A stretch of 64,000 nt of DNA from Enterococcus termitis (GTDB lineage Bacteria > Bacillota > Bacilli > Lactobacillales > Enterococcaceae): positions 1 to 64,000 of the forward strand of contig NZ_MIJY01000008.1 of the NCBI RefSeq assembly GCF_001730305.1. Direction: 5' to 3'. Positions 28,006 through 39,329 of this stretch are shown here, one piece after another (positions within the stretch are counted from its first letter, which is position 1; every line of letters begins with the position of its first letter). The position numbers were made by a program, and so were the translations under genes. The notes under the pieces were generated by a model that was given only the letters and a program-made list of their open reading frames with translations, searched no databases and was not told the origin of the DNA.

Positions 28006-29412
28006 ATGGAAAAGTTTTTCAAATTAAAGGAAAACAAAACAAACGTTTCAACTGAAATGATGGCTGGGGTTACAACATTTTTCGCAATGAGTTATATTTT
28101 ATTTGTGAATCCATCCATTTTATCACAAACAGGAATGCCGTTTCAGGCAGTCTTTTTAGCGACAATCATTGCTTCGATCATCGGAACATTGATTATGGGA
28201 TTATTTGCTAATGTTCCTTATGCACAAGCCCCTGGAATGGGATTAAACGCTTTTTTCACGTTCACTGTGGTCTTTGGACTAGGCTATACGTGGCAACAGG
28301 CTTTAGCTATGGTATTTATTTGCGGGCTGATCAATATATTGATTACGGTCACTAAAATACGTAAGCTGATCATTAAAGCGATTCCTGAAAGTATGCAGCA
28401 TGCAATTGGCGGAGGGATTGGGATCTTCGTCGCTTATGTAGGGATAAAAAATGCGAAACTTCTTGATTTTACCGTACAAGCTGAACCAAAAAATGGAGCA
28501 GTCAATGGTGATAGCATCGTTCCTGCATTAGGGAATTTCAATAATCCTGAAATTATTTTGGCTGTGATCGGTCTTGTTTTGACAACAGTGTTGGTGGTTT
28601 TAAATGTCCGCGGCTCTATTTTGATTGGAATCGTTGCGACTACGATCATCGCTATTCCTCTTGGGGTCGTCGATCTTTCGGCAATCAACTGGCAACAAAA
28701 TTCTTTAGGTAGTTCTTTTGGTGATTTGAAGACAACCTTTGGGGCAGCATTTGGTGCTGAAGGAATGCAGTCCTTATTCAGTGATGCTTCAAAAATTCCT
28801 CAAGTATTGATGACTGTTATTGCATTTAGCTTATCAGATACTTTTGATACAATTGGAACGTTTATTGGGACAGGTCGTCGTACAGGAATCTTTTCAAAAG
28901 AAGACGAATTGGCTTTGGAAGATAGTAAAGGTTTTTCTACTAAAATGGATAAGGCCCTTTTTGCTGATGCGATCGCTACATCGATCGGTGCTGTATTTGG
29001 CACATCCAATACAACGACCTATGTAGAAAGTGCTGCTGGGATTGGTGCCGGCGGACGAACTGGGTTAACTTCTGTTGTGGTAGCTGTTATGTTTGCTTTA
29101 AGTAGTTTGCTTTCACCACTGATTGCGATCGTCCCTGCTCAAGCAACAGCACCAGCGTTGATCTTGGTAGGTGTAATGATGTTAGCTTCCTTCAAAGATA
29201 TTGAATGGACGAATTTAGAAGAAGCTGTTCCAGCATTTTTTGCATCAATTTTCATGGGCTTATGCTATAGCATTTCTTATGGGATCGCAGCTGGTTTTAT
29301 CTTCTATGCAATTGTGAAAGTAGCAAAAGGCAAATTTAAAGAAGTCTCACCGATTCTATGGATCGTAAATGGGTTGTTCATATTGAACTTTATCATTTTA
29401 GCAATTTTATAA
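28006..29412 (+). CDS. NCS2 (AzgA-like) hypoxanthine/guanine/adenine permease
   Basis: The 468-residue membrane protein belongs to the AzgA/PbuG branch of NCS2. It starts MEKFFKLKENKTNVSTE, then has AGVTTFFAMSYILFVNP in the first helix, APGMGLNAFFTF in the third, LSDTFDTIGTFIGTGRRTG near residue 278 and GTSNTTTYVESAAGIGAGGRTG near residue 335. It imports hypoxanthine, guanine and/or adenine; which base cannot be read. The PurBox promoter ties it to the purine regulon. A GGGAGAG site lies about 10 nt before ATG. It is monocistronic. Confidence 0.9.
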   Translation: MEKFFKLKENKTNVSTEMMAGVTTFFAMSYILFVNPSILSQTGMPFQAVFLATIIASIIGTLIMGLFANVPYAQAPGMGLNAFFTFTVVFGLGYTWQQALAMVFICGLINILITVTKIRKLIIKAIPESMQHAIGGGIGIFVAYVGIKNAKLLDFTVQAEPKNGAVNGDSIVPALGNFNNPEIILAVIGLVLTTVLVVLNVRGSILIGIVATTIIAIPLGVVDLSAINWQQNSLGSSFGDLKTTFGAAFGAEGMQSLFSDASKIPQVLMTVIAFSLSDTFDTIGTFIGTGRRTGIFSKEDELALEDSKGFSTKMDKALFADAIATSIGAVFGTSNTTTYVESAAGIGAGGRTGLTSVVVAVMFALSSLLSPLIAIVPAQATAPALILVGVMMLASFKDIEWTNLEEAVPAFFASIFMGLCYSISYGIAAGFIFYAIVKVAKGKFKEVSPILWIVNGLFILNFIILAIL

Positions 29413-29564
29413 TTTTTGCAACAAGCCTCAATCATTAGCGTGCAAAAAGATAGAACAGAAATGTTTAGCCCAAAGCCTAAGTTCTTCAATTCCTTAGTGT
29501 TTTGATATGTAGAGATGGTGGGGGCGAACTGGCTACTTCTGCCGCCATTGATTATTTATATTTT

Positions 29565-29613
29565 AAGAGACTGGATTGTAACTCATAGAGTTATCATTCA
29601 GTCTCTTATTTTT
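29565..29613 (+). terminator. Terminator hairpin, copy C of the dispersed repeat
   Basis: AAGAGACTGGATTGTAACT pairs with AGTTATCATTCAGTCTCTT around CATAG and is followed by ATTTTT. It shares CTACTTCTGC (29533-29542) with the flank of copy B (21988-21997). Confidence 0.75.
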
Positions 29614-29631
29614 CCATTTATTGATAATTTT

Positions 29632-29660
29632 TTGAGAGATTTTGAATTTTGGAGTATAGT
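29632..29660 (+). promoter_or_regulatory. Promoter of the MFS transporter gene
   Basis: TTGAGA at 29632-29637, 17 nt and TATAGT at 29655-29660 lie 34 nt before the chosen start. Confidence 0.6.
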
Positions 29661-29693
29661 AAATAGTGAAGAACTTGTGAGGTGTGCATGAAT

Positions 29694-30890
29694 ATGAAAA
29701 TTGATTGGAAAAAGAACTTGATGGTCGCTTGGTTAGGTTGTTTCTTTACTGGTTCCAGTATCAGTTTGGTCATGCCGTTTATTCCGGTATACGTGGAACA
29801 GTTAGGGACGCCGAAAAGTCAAGTCGAGTTGTTTTCGGGTTTGGCAATTTCGGTGACAGCATTTGCTGCGGCTATCGTAGCACCAATTTGGGGCAATTTA
29901 GCAGATAGAAAAGGTCGGAAGCTTATGATGATTCGAGCGGCTGCAGGGATGACCTTTACAATGGGTGCTTTAGCGTTTGTACCAAATGTATATTGGCTTT
30001 TGATTATGCGTTTTTTTAATGGGATTTTATCTGGTTATATACCAAATGCGACGGCGATGATCGCATCGCAGGCTCCTAGAGAAAAAAGTGGCTGGGCATT
30101 AGGGACGCTATCAACAGGAGCGGTTGCAGGAACATTGATCGGCCCTTCATTTGGTGGGGCATTGGCGCAATGGTTCGGGATGGAAAATGTATTTATCATT
30201 ACTGGAATCGTTTTGCTGATCACGACTTTGTTGACAGTATTTATGGTTAAAGAAGACTTTAAACCGATAGAGAAAAAAGATTTGCTGAGCACAAAAGAAA
30301 TATTTTCAAAAATGGATCATGTTTCTATCTTGATCGGTTTATTCGTTACTACCTTGATTTTACAAATTGGGGTAACAAGTATTAGTCCGATTCTAACATT
30401 ATATATTCGCTCTTTGAGCAGTGACACAGGGAATATATTATTTGTTAGTGGGTTGATCGTATCAGTTGCAGGTGTTTCGGCTGTGATTTCTTCACCAATT
30501 TTAGGGAAATTAGGGGATAAAATCGGCAATCATAAAGTTTTATTAGCAGGATTGGTTTTGTCATTACTTTGCTATATACCGATGGCGTTTGTTAATACTC
30601 CTTTTCAATTAGGACTCTTACGTTTTATTTTAGGCTTTTCAACAGGTGCCTTAATGCCGTCAATCAACACATTGATCAGTAAAATCACACCAACAGAAGG
30701 TGTAAGTCGTATTTACAGTTACAATCAGATGTTTAGTAATTTTGGTCAAGTTCTCGGCCCGATGATTGGCTCTACGGTAGCGCATGGTATGGGCTATAGT
30801 TCCGTATTTATTGTGACAGCTTGTTTTGTTTTCGGGAATATCTGCCTCTCTCTGTTTAATTTCCGGAAAATTTTGACGAAACGGTTATAA
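29694..30890 (+). CDS. MFS efflux transporter (MdtG-like, multidrug family)
   Basis: The 398-residue protein has twelve predicted helices. The loop 2-3 motif GNLADRKGRKLMM near residue 70 and the equivalent GKLGDKIGNHKVLL in the second half mark the major facilitator fold. The helix 5 stretch LGTLSTGAVAGTLIGPSFGG matches motif C (GxxxGPxxGG) of drug/proton antiporters. It probably exports a drug or metabolite; the substrate is unknown. ATG 29694 is favoured for spacing from GTGAGGTG; ATG 29688 is the alternative. It is single, with its own promoter and terminator. Confidence 0.87.
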   Translation: MKIDWKKNLMVAWLGCFFTGSSISLVMPFIPVYVEQLGTPKSQVELFSGLAISVTAFAAAIVAPIWGNLADRKGRKLMMIRAAAGMTFTMGALAFVPNVYWLLIMRFFNGILSGYIPNATAMIASQAPREKSGWALGTLSTGAVAGTLIGPSFGGALAQWFGMENVFIITGIVLLITTLLTVFMVKEDFKPIEKKDLLSTKEIFSKMDHVSILIGLFVTTLILQIGVTSISPILTLYIRSLSSDTGNILFVSGLIVSVAGVSAVISSPILGKLGDKIGNHKVLLAGLVLSLLCYIPMAFVNTPFQLGLLRFILGFSTGALMPSINTLISKITPTEGVSRIYSYNQMFSNFGQVLGPMIGSTVAHGMGYSSVFIVTACFVFGNICLSLFNFRKILTKRL

Positions 30891-30923
30891 TAAGTCGAGA
30901 CACAAGACATTTAAAGCTATATA

Positions 30924-30970
30924 ATAGGTAAAATCTATAACGAACGGTTTAGATTTTGTCTATTTTTTTC
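30924..30970 (+). terminator. Terminator of the MFS gene
   Basis: ATAGGTAAAATCTA pairs with TAGATTTTGTCTAT (one bulge) and is followed by TTTTTTC. Confidence 0.75.
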
Positions 30971-31312
30971 TGGTTTTAGGACAGTATAGAATTTGCTTAA
31001 ATAAAAAATTGATAGAAGAGAAATGAGTGCCTAAAAGTTTAAGCATCACACAAAGAAGGCTAAGAAAATAGACGACAACAGCAGCTAAGCAGTGTATAAT
31101 TAGTTTATACAAGTAATGATTATTCAGCAGTTTAATTTAGAGGCGAAAAAATGGAATGCACAAGCAGTCAAAACATTGAATAAGCCAAAATAAAAAGGAA
31201 AAGCTGGTTGAGTTAGCTTTTCCTCTTACTATTTGCTTAAGTTTCCTAATTAAGACCACGTTTTTGTAGTAACTAGTCTTTTTTATGTTTTTCTCAATGG
31301 TAGAGAACGTGA
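30971..31312. other. Gene-free region with possible small transcript
   Basis: No protein gene is convincing. A TATAAT lies at 31096-31101, an AGGCGAAAAA-ATG with only a 10-codon frame at 31151, and a hairpin at 31197-31223. Together they could form a short plus-strand RNA of about 120 nt. The hairpin may instead end the minus-strand yjzD-like gene. Confidence 0.4.
31190..31223 (-). terminator. Hairpin downstream of the YjzD-like gene
   Basis: GGAAAAGCT at 31197-31205 pairs with AGCTTTTCC at 31215-31223. On the minus strand it is followed by TTTTTATTTTGG, fitting a terminator 90 nt after the YjzD-like stop. Confidence 0.6.
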
Positions 31313-31504
31313 TTATTGCACTTGTTTTGTCGTTTCTTTTTTTGGTACGGCAAATTGTCCGATCAATAGAATAACAAAACCACAAATCAATGATATAATT
31401 GTTGTTAGCATAAAATCATAAGTTCCGTTTGTTAAGGCTCCGCCGATATAACCAACGACTTGCCCCAGAATAAAAGACCACAACAATACAAGAATGTAAC
31501 GCAT
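31313..31504 (-). CDS. YjzD-family (DUF2929) small membrane protein
   Basis: The 63-residue protein starts MRYILVLLWSFILGQVVGYI, as in the DUF2929/YjzD family of Firmicutes. It has two membrane helices (about 3-22 and 31-52) and a short charged tail (PKKETTKQ). AGAGGTG lies upstream of ATG. The function of the family is unknown. It is divergent from dnaE, 110 nt away. Confidence 0.8.
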   Translation of the reverse strand: MRYILVLLWSFILGQVVGYIGGALTNGTYDFMLTTIISLICGFVILLIGQFAVPKKETTKQVQ

Positions 31505-31613
31505 GGCTCACACCTCTTTTCTAGCTTTTAGTTTAGCACAATTTTTCTAAATGTAAAGAATTTGAAAGGCACAATTTTAAGTTGAAAAGATGTGATAAGA
31601 AAGGAGATGCCCA

Positions 31614-34600
31614 ATGCTCTTTCCACAATTATATACAATTACATCGTATTCGTTACTTTCTAGTACAATACGAATTTCAGAATTTGTTCAACAAGCTAAA
31701 AAAATGGGGTACACGACTCTTGGAATCACAGATATCAATGTACTACATGGTGCAATAGAGTTTTTTGAAGCGTGTAAAAAAGAAGCAATCAAACCAGTGA
31801 TCGGACTGACACTGGAATACACTCCGCAAAAATCTGAACAATCTGCACAGCTTATATTATACGCGAAGGATCTACAAGGGTACCAAAACTTGATGCAGAT
31901 CTCGACAGCTAAAATGACTGGAGAAAAAGTCTTCTATCTAGAAACGATCAAAGAGTATTTATCTCATTTATTTGCCGTTATGCCTTCAGAGAAAGGAGAA
32001 GTTACTGCTGCTTTCAAAAGAGGAGAACAAGAAGGGGCTGCCAGTCTTGCTCAATTAGTGCAGTTATTTGATCCTGACTCTTTTTATGTAGGTGCATCAT
32101 TGACCAGTAATCCAGAAACTGCTCCGGAACTTTTTGATTTTTATATAAAAGAAAACCAGCCCTTGCTGGCCTTACAGGAAACACGCTATTTACATCGCGA
32201 AGATGGTTTTGCACTAAACGTTCTAACACATATTGATGAAGGACAACATATGACGTTAAATGCGGAAGAAACCAAAATTGAAGGCCCGTATTATTTAAGA
32301 AATCAGGCAGATGCAGCAAAACAGTTACAAGTAAAAATCGGGGAAGAAGCGGTTCAAAATGCAGAGAAGATTGCTTCGTTATGTTCAGTGGAAATTCCTC
32401 TGCATCAACGGTTATTACCACATTATCCGGTTCCTAACGACAAATTAGCAGGTGAATTTTTAAAAGAACTGTGTGTGCAAAAATTACCACAAAGAGTACC
32501 AGACTGTTCTTCTATTTATGAGGAACGTTTAGCAAAAGAGCTGGACATCATACATACGATGGGCTTTGATGACTATTTTTTGATCGTTTGGGATGTGATG
32601 GCGTTTGCCCATGAACGAAAAATCGTAACTGGAGCAGGACGTGGTTCGGCTGCCGGCTCGTTAGTTTCCTATGTTCTATCGATCACGGATGTTGATCCGA
32701 TCAAATATGATTTACTCTTTGAGCGTTTCTTGAATCCCGAAAGACATTCCATGCCGGATATCGACTTGGATATTCCAGATAACAGACGAGAGGAAGTCTT
32801 GCTTTATGTACGTGAAAAATACGGACATGAGCATATGGCCCAAATTGCTACTTTTGGTACGATGGCGGCAAAAATGGTTTTACGCGACGTGGCAAGGGTT
32901 TTTGGTCTTTCTCAAAACGAATCGAATCGCTGGTCAAATGCAGTGCCAAATGCTTTAAAAATGACTTTGAAAACTGCGTATGATGAGTCAAAGAAATTGG
33001 TTGAATTGGTCAACTCATCGGATACCAACCGCCTGCTTTTTGATACAGCATTGCGCTTGGAAGGATTACCACGACATGTTTCGACGCATGCTGCTGGGGT
33101 CGTAATCAGTGATTTGAATTTGTTAGAGCTGGTTCCTTTACAACCAGGAACAAACGATATTTTACTTACACAGTTTACGATGAACGATGTGGAGAAAATC
33201 GGACTGCTAAAAATGGATTTTCTTGGTTTAAGAAATTTATCGATCATCGATGATACGATCAGAACAGTGAAGCGTGTCAATCAAAAAGACATCATTCTTA
33301 ATCAGATTCCTTTGGACGACGAGAAAACATTAGCTCTTTTTAGACGTGGTGAAACAAGTGGTGTGTTTCAATTTGAATCTGCTGGTATACGGAATGTTTT
33401 GAGAAAATTAGGCCCAACCAGTATTGAAGACATTGCTGCGGTCAATGCATTATATCGACCAGGTCCGATGCAGAATATCGATTTATTTATTCGTAGAAAA
33501 AAAGGCTTGGAGCCGCTCACTTATCCTGATGCTAGCTTGGAACCGATTTTAAAAAATACGTATGGCATTATTGTCTATCAGGAACAAATCATTCAGGTTG
33601 CTTCTCAAATGGCTGGCTTTAGTTTAGGGCAAGCGGATATTTTACGCCGTGCTGTCAGTAAAAAGAAAAAGGATGTCTTGGACGAGGAAAGAAAACATTT
33701 CGTTGACGGGGCAAAAAATCAAGGGCACGATGAACAATCGGCAAATCTGATTTACGATTATATTGAGCGTTTTGCAAACTATGGGTTCAACCGTTCACAT
33801 GCATTTGCTTATTCTTTTATTGGCTTTCAAATGGCGTATTTAAAAGTGCATTTTCCTGGTGCATTTTATGCAGCGATTCTTCATTCTGTTCGGCATAATC
33901 CAAATAAAATCAAAGAGTATATCAGTGAAGCACGAAAGAATAAGCTAGTGATTTTACAGCCATCGATCAACACTAGTCAGTATAGCTTTTACTTGACCAA
34001 GGATAATCAGATCATGTTTGGCTTTAGTTCGCTTAAGGGGATTCGACGGGATTTCATTCAGAACATTTTACAAGAACGGAAAGAACGAGGCCCTTTTCAA
34101 ACGTTTGATCAATTTTTATTACGTATCGATCGTAAGTGGTTAAAAGCTGAAAATATTCAGCCGTTGATCGCGATTGGCGCTTTCGACGAATTAGAGCCGA
34201 ATCGTCGACAATTAGCAGTAAGTTTAGATAGCGAAATCCAAAATATCATATATAGCGGAGGCAGTATGAATCTTTTAGAAGATACATTAAAACTAAAAGA
34301 GGTCGAAATAGCGGATTATACGCTTGAAGAAAAACTTGAGCAAGAAGAACAATATTTAGGTGTTTATCTGTCAGGACATCCTACGGAAGAGTTTAAAAAG
34401 ACGAGAATTGCCAAACAAACTCTGCAGATCAGCGATGTTGTAGAAAATCAAGCGGCGCGTTTATTGATTTATGTCAAGGATGTGCGGGTGATCCGAACGA
34501 AAAAAGGGGAGCAGATGGCATTTGTTGAAGGGGATGATTTATCTGGTTCATTGTCTTTGACCTTGTTTCCAACTGTCTTTCGATCATTGAGGCAAACCGT

Positions 34601-34946
34601 TGAACAAAATCAAGTCTATTTTGTAGAAGGAAAAGTAGAAAAAAGTAATTATAATCAGGAACTGCAGCTTTTAGTCAACCGTATCGAAAAAGCTAGTGAT
34701 ATAGAGCAAAGCATTAGTGCAACGACTTGTTATTTAAGAATAACCGAAGAAAAAGATCAGAAAGATATTCTAGCGAGTGTCAATCAGCTGATCCAAAAAA
34801 ACAAAGGCAATGTTCCTGTAATCATCTATTTTGAAAAAACTGGAAAGAAACTTGTTTTGGGTGAAGAAAACTGGTTAACTGAAACAACAACGGTAAAAGA
34901 GCAGTTAGTAGACATTTTAGGAGATGAAAATGTCGTTTTCAAATGA
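31614..34946 (+). CDS. dnaE: DNA polymerase III subunit alpha, DnaE type
   Basis: The 1110-residue polymerase has an N-terminal PHP domain (about 4-70 and on), the palm with GAGRGSAAGSLVSY near 343 and MPDIDLDIPDNR near 380 carrying catalytic Asp residues, the finger region HVSTHAAGVVISD, and FNRSHAFAYSFIGFQMAYLK near 725. C-terminal helix-hairpin-helix and OB-fold regions follow (about 760-1040). In low-GC Gram-positives, PolC is the main replicase and DnaE extends primers on the lagging strand. GAAAGGAG lies 10 nt before ATG. pfkA follows after 171 nt. Confidence 0.95.
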   Translation: MLFPQLYTITSYSLLSSTIRISEFVQQAKKMGYTTLGITDINVLHGAIEFFEACKKEAIKPVIGLTLEYTPQKSEQSAQLILYAKDLQGYQNLMQISTAKMTGEKVFYLETIKEYLSHLFAVMPSEKGEVTAAFKRGEQEGAASLAQLVQLFDPDSFYVGASLTSNPETAPELFDFYIKENQPLLALQETRYLHREDGFALNVLTHIDEGQHMTLNAEETKIEGPYYLRNQADAAKQLQVKIGEEAVQNAEKIASLCSVEIPLHQRLLPHYPVPNDKLAGEFLKELCVQKLPQRVPDCSSIYEERLAKELDIIHTMGFDDYFLIVWDVMAFAHERKIVTGAGRGSAAGSLVSYVLSITDVDPIKYDLLFERFLNPERHSMPDIDLDIPDNRREEVLLYVREKYGHEHMAQIATFGTMAAKMVLRDVARVFGLSQNESNRWSNAVPNALKMTLKTAYDESKKLVELVNSSDTNRLLFDTALRLEGLPRHVSTHAAGVVISDLNLLELVPLQPGTNDILLTQFTMNDVEKIGLLKMDFLGLRNLSIIDDTIRTVKRVNQKDIILNQIPLDDEKTLALFRRGETSGVFQFESAGIRNVLRKLGPTSIEDIAAVNALYRPGPMQNIDLFIRRKKGLEPLTYPDASLEPILKNTYGIIVYQEQIIQVASQMAGFSLGQADILRRAVSKKKKDVLDEERKHFVDGAKNQGHDEQSANLIYDYIERFANYGFNRSHAFAYSFIGFQMAYLKVHFPGAFYAAILHSVRHNPNKIKEYISEARKNKLVILQPSINTSQYSFYLTKDNQIMFGFSSLKGIRRDFIQNILQERKERGPFQTFDQFLLRIDRKWLKAENIQPLIAIGAFDELEPNRRQLAVSLDSEIQNIIYSGGSMNLLEDTLKLKEVEIADYTLEEKLEQEEQYLGVYLSGHPTEEFKKTRIAKQTLQISDVVENQAARLLIYVKDVRVIRTKKGEQMAFVEGDDLSGSLSLTLFPTVFRSLRQTVEQNQVYFVEGKVEKSNYNQELQLLVNRIEKASDIEQSISATTCYLRITEEKDQKDILASVNQLIQKNKGNVPVIIYFEKTGKKLVLGEENWLTETTTVKEQLVDILGDENVVFK

Positions 34947-35069
34947 TTTACGGTAAAAATTACTAATTGTTTTCATCTTTTTTCAATTTTTTCTTCTTAA
35001 ATCAAGACATTTTGCACTATTAATGGTAAAATGAGTGACGTAATATTTTTGAGTAATGAATAACTGTGA

Positions 35070-36080
<1,011 letters not shown>

Positions 36081-36167
36081 GCAGTTGTCGTAATCATTGA
36101 AAAGGAACCTTGAGGAAAATAGATAATCTTCATAGTATAAACAAAATTGGAATAGGAGCGTTTGGTA

Positions 36168-37925
36168 ATGAAAAAAACGAAAATCGTATGTACGATCGGA
36201 CCAGCTAGTGAAACTGTTGACATGCTAGTAAACTTAATGAATGCAGGGATGAATGTTTGTCGTTTGAACTTCTCACATGGTGATTTCGAAGAACACGGCA
36301 ACCGTATCAAAAATATTCGTGAGGCTGCAAAAATTACAGGTAAACGTGTAGCAATCTTGCTTGACACAAAAGGTCCAGAAATCCGTACGAACGAAATGGA
36401 AAACGGTGCGATCACTTTAAAAACTGGTGATACAATTCGTCTTTCTATGACAGAAGTTTTAGGAACAAACGAAAAATTTTCAATTACTTATCCAGAATTA
36501 ATTGACGATGTAAATGTTGGCTCTCATATTCTTTTAGATGATGGGTTGATTGATTTAGAAGTAACTGACATCGATCGCGCTGCAAACGAAATCGTTACAT
36601 TAGTGAAAAACGAAGGCGTATTAAAAAATAAAAAAGGTGTTAACGTACCTGGCGTTTCAGTGAATCTTCCAGGGATCACAGACAAAGATGCCGCTGATAT
36701 CCGTTTCGGTATCGAACAAGGCGTTGACTTTATCGCTGCCAGCTTCGTGCGTCGTGCAACAGATGTTTTAGAAATTACAAAAATTTTAGAAGAAGAAAAT
36801 GCAACACACATTCAAATCATTCCTAAAATCGAAAACCAAGAAGGAATCGATAACATCGATGAAATCTTGAAAGTTTCAGATGGTTTGATGGTTGCTCGTG
36901 GAGACATGGGTGTTGAGATCCCAACAGAAGATGTTCCTGTTGTACAAAAAGAATTGATCAAAAAATGTAACGCATTAGGTAAGCCTGTTATCACAGCGAC
37001 ACAAATGCTGGATTCTATGCAACGTAATCCTCGCCCAACACGTGCGGAAGCAAATGACGTAGCTAACGCTATCTATGATGGTACGGATGCGGTTATGCTT
37101 TCTGGTGAAACAGCTGCTGGGGATTATCCTTTAGAAGCCGTTCAAACGATGGCTCGTATTGCTGTACGTACTGAAGAAGCGTTGGTCAACCAAGATTCAT
37201 TCGCTTTGAAACTTTACAGCAAAACAGATATGACAGAAGCAATCGGTCAATCTGTTGGTCACACTGCGCGTAACTTAGGGATCCAAACAATCGTTGCTGC
37301 GACAGAATCTGGACATACAGCTCGTATGATTTCTAAATACCGTCCAAAAGCACACATCGTTGCGATTACATTCTCTGAGCAAAAAGCTCGCAGCTTATCA
37401 TTATCTTGGGGTGTTTATGCCACTGTAGCAGAAAAACCATCAAATACTGATGAAATGTTTAGCTTAGCAACGCATGTTTCTCAAGAAGAAGGCTTTGCAA
37501 GTGAAGGCGATCTAATCATCATCACTGCGGGTGTTCCAGTTGGAGAAAAAGGTACAACGAACTTAATGAAGATCCAAATGATTGGTTCAAAATTAGTTCA
37601 AGGTCAAGGGATTGGCGAAGATTCAGTTATTGCCAAAGCAGTTGTTGCGAATACAGCTGAAGAAGCAGTAGCAAATGCAGTAGAAGGTTCTGTATTGGTT
37701 GTTAAAACAACAGATAAAGACTACATGCCTGCTATCGATAAAGCAATTGCTTTGGTTGTTGAAGAAGGCGGCTTAACGTCTCATGCAGCAGTTGTTGCAA
37801 TTGCAAAAGATATTCCAGTTATTGTTGGTGCTGCTGATGCGACAAACCTTATCAAAAATGACGAATTGATCACAGTTGATCCTCGTCGCGGTATCGTTTA
37901 TCGTGGAGCAACAACTGCAATCTAA
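36168..37925 (+). CDS. pyk: Pyruvate kinase with C-terminal PEP-utilising domain
   Basis: The 585-residue enzyme makes pyruvate and ATP from PEP. It has [14 protein letters not shown] and [10 protein letters not shown] at the start, [12 protein letters not shown] near 220 with the catalytic Lys, and [18 protein letters not shown] near 278. The last 110 residues add a PEP-utiliser swivel domain with GGLTSHAAV near 530, as in Bacillus. ATG 36168 is preferred to a TTG two codons earlier; TAGGAG lies upstream. Cotranscription with pfkA is likely, and a strong terminator follows. Confidence 0.97.
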   Translation: MKKTKIVCTIGPASETVDMLVNLMNAGMNVCRLNFSHGDFEEHGNRIKNIREAAKITGKRVAILLDTKGPEIRTNEMENGAITLKTGDTIRLSMTEVLGTNEKFSITYPELIDDVNVGSHILLDDGLIDLEVTDIDRAANEIVTLVKNEGVLKNKKGVNVPGVSVNLPGITDKDAADIRFGIEQGVDFIAASFVRRATDVLEITKILEEENATHIQIIPKIENQEGIDNIDEILKVSDGLMVARGDMGVEIPTEDVPVVQKELIKKCNALGKPVITATQMLDSMQRNPRPTRAEANDVANAIYDGTDAVMLSGETAAGDYPLEAVQTMARIAVRTEEALVNQDSFALKLYSKTDMTEAIGQSVGHTARNLGIQTIVAATESGHTARMISKYRPKAHIVAITFSEQKARSLSLSWGVYATVAEKPSNTDEMFSLATHVSQEEGFASEGDLIIITAGVPVGEKGTTNLMKIQMIGSKLVQGQGIGEDSVIAKAVVANTAEEAVANAVEGSVLVVKTTDKDYMPAIDKAIALVVEEGGLTSHAAVVAIAKDIPVIVGAADATNLIKNDELITVDPRRGIVYRGATTAI

Positions 37926-37945
37926 AACAAACTGTATCCTATCAA

Positions 37946-37990
37946 AATGGAAAATGAATCGTGCAGAATGATTCATTTTCCATTTTTTTT
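37946..37990 (+). terminator. Terminator of pyk
   Basis: AATGGAAAATGAATC at 37946-37960 pairs perfectly with GATTCATTTTCCATT around a 9-nt loop, followed by TTTTTT. Confidence 0.92.
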
Positions 37991-38063
37991 GTGTATGTTG
38001 AACAAATTTTCTCTTTTTGTGAACATTTTTTCGAATATGCTTTTAAAGCGATTTCGTACATGG

Positions 38064-38082
38064 TAGAATGTAAACGTTACTA
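38064..38082 (+). promoter_or_regulatory. adhP -10 region with probable CcpA cre site
   Basis: TAGAAT at 38064-38069 is the likely -10. TGTAAACGTTACTA at 38069-38082 matches the cre consensus (TGWAANCGNTNWCA) except one position and lies just downstream of the -10, a repressing position. Confidence 0.55.
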
Positions 38083-38108
38083 TTAATGATAAATATAGGA
38101 GTGATTGT

Positions 38109-39128
38109 GTGAAGGCAGCTGTTGTAAGTAAAGAAAGCAATGGAAAAGTAGAAATTAAAGAAATGAACTTAAGACCACTAGAAGCTGGTGAGGCTTTGGT
38201 GGATGTAGAATATTGTGGTGTTTGCCATACTGATTTACATGTGGCTCACGGAGATTTTGGAAAAGTGCCTGGGCGAGTAATCGGTCATGAAGGTATTGGA
38301 ATCGTCAAGGAGGTCGCATCAGATGTAAGTAGCCTTAATGTAGGTGATCGTGTCAGTATTGCCTGGTTTTTTGAAGGCTGCGGTACATGTGAATATTGTA
38401 TTACTGGACGAGAAACATTTTGTCGCCAAGCGAAAAATGCAGGATTTTCTGTCGATGGCGCAATGGCAGAACAATGTATCGTCAAAGCTGACTATGCTGT
38501 AAAAGTTCCAGATGGATTAGATCCAGCTCAAGCGAGTAGTATTTCTTGTGCAGGCGTTACTTGTTATAAGGCGATCAAGGTATCAGAAGTAAAACCGGGT
38601 CAATGGATCGCTATTTACGGAATCGGTGGGTTAGGAAACCTAGCCATTCAGTATGCTAAGAATGTGTTTAATGCAAAAGTAGTTGCCATTGATATCAATG
38701 ATGACAAATTAGACTTTGCAAAAGAATTAGGCGCTGATCTTGTCTGCAATCCCCTAAAAGATGGTGATGCTGGTGAGTGGATCCAAAATGAAATCGGCGG
38801 AGCCCATGGCGCAGTGGTTACTGCTGTTTCAAAAGTAGCTTTTAATCAAGCTGTAAACTCTGTGCGTGCTGCAGGAAAAGTTGTTGCTGTAGGACTGCCA
38901 CCAGAAACAATGGACTTAGAAATTGTAAAAACAGTATTAGACGGTATTCAAATTGTTGGGTCATTGGTTGGAACGCGTAAAGATCTAGAAGAAGCTTTTC
39001 AGTTTGGCGCAGATGGGAAGGTCGTTCCTGTTGTCGAAACTCGTTGTTTACACGAAGTTAATGACATTTTCGAAGAGATGGAACAAGGAAAAATCAAAGG
39101 CAGAATGGTTGTTGATTTAAAAAAATAG
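38109..39128 (+). CDS. adhP: Zinc-dependent alcohol dehydrogenase, AdhP type
   Basis: The 339-residue medium-chain dehydrogenase has catalytic zinc ligands in CGVCHTD (C39) and GHEG (H60/E61), a structural zinc loop with CGTCEYC and a fourth Cys in RETFC, and a Rossmann site [14 protein letters not shown] near 176. It interconverts ethanol and acetaldehyde, or similar alcohols, with NAD. The start is GTG with TAGGAG 8 nt upstream. It is a single gene with a probable cre site, so it is likely repressed while glucose is plentiful. Confidence 0.93.
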   Translation: MKAAVVSKESNGKVEIKEMNLRPLEAGEALVDVEYCGVCHTDLHVAHGDFGKVPGRVIGHEGIGIVKEVASDVSSLNVGDRVSIAWFFEGCGTCEYCITGRETFCRQAKNAGFSVDGAMAEQCIVKADYAVKVPDGLDPAQASSISCAGVTCYKAIKVSEVKPGQWIAIYGIGGLGNLAIQYAKNVFNAKVVAIDINDDKLDFAKELGADLVCNPLKDGDAGEWIQNEIGGAHGAVVTAVSKVAFNQAVNSVRAAGKVVAVGLPPETMDLEIVKTVLDGIQIVGSLVGTRKDLEEAFQFGADGKVVPVVETRCLHEVNDIFEEMEQGKIKGRMVVDLKK

Positions 39129-39329
39129 TCTAGAGTTCGTTGGAATGACATAGATTGAAATAGAGATTCTCAAAACGCTAGGAGATTCATTTCTAGCTTA
39201 TGAGGGTCTCTTTGCTTCATCTTCTAAAAAAGTAGGGATTATTAGGGTCATTGATAGCTTCTTAAAATAGATTCTGTTAGTATAAGTAGAAAGAATTTAA
39301 ACTTTCATATACAAAGGAGGAGGGCTGAA

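Noticed and set aside
38019-38037. Rex operator upstream of adhP (TTGTGAACATTTTTTCGAA)
   Set aside because: Only one half-site TTGTGAA is good; the second half does not match TTCACAA.
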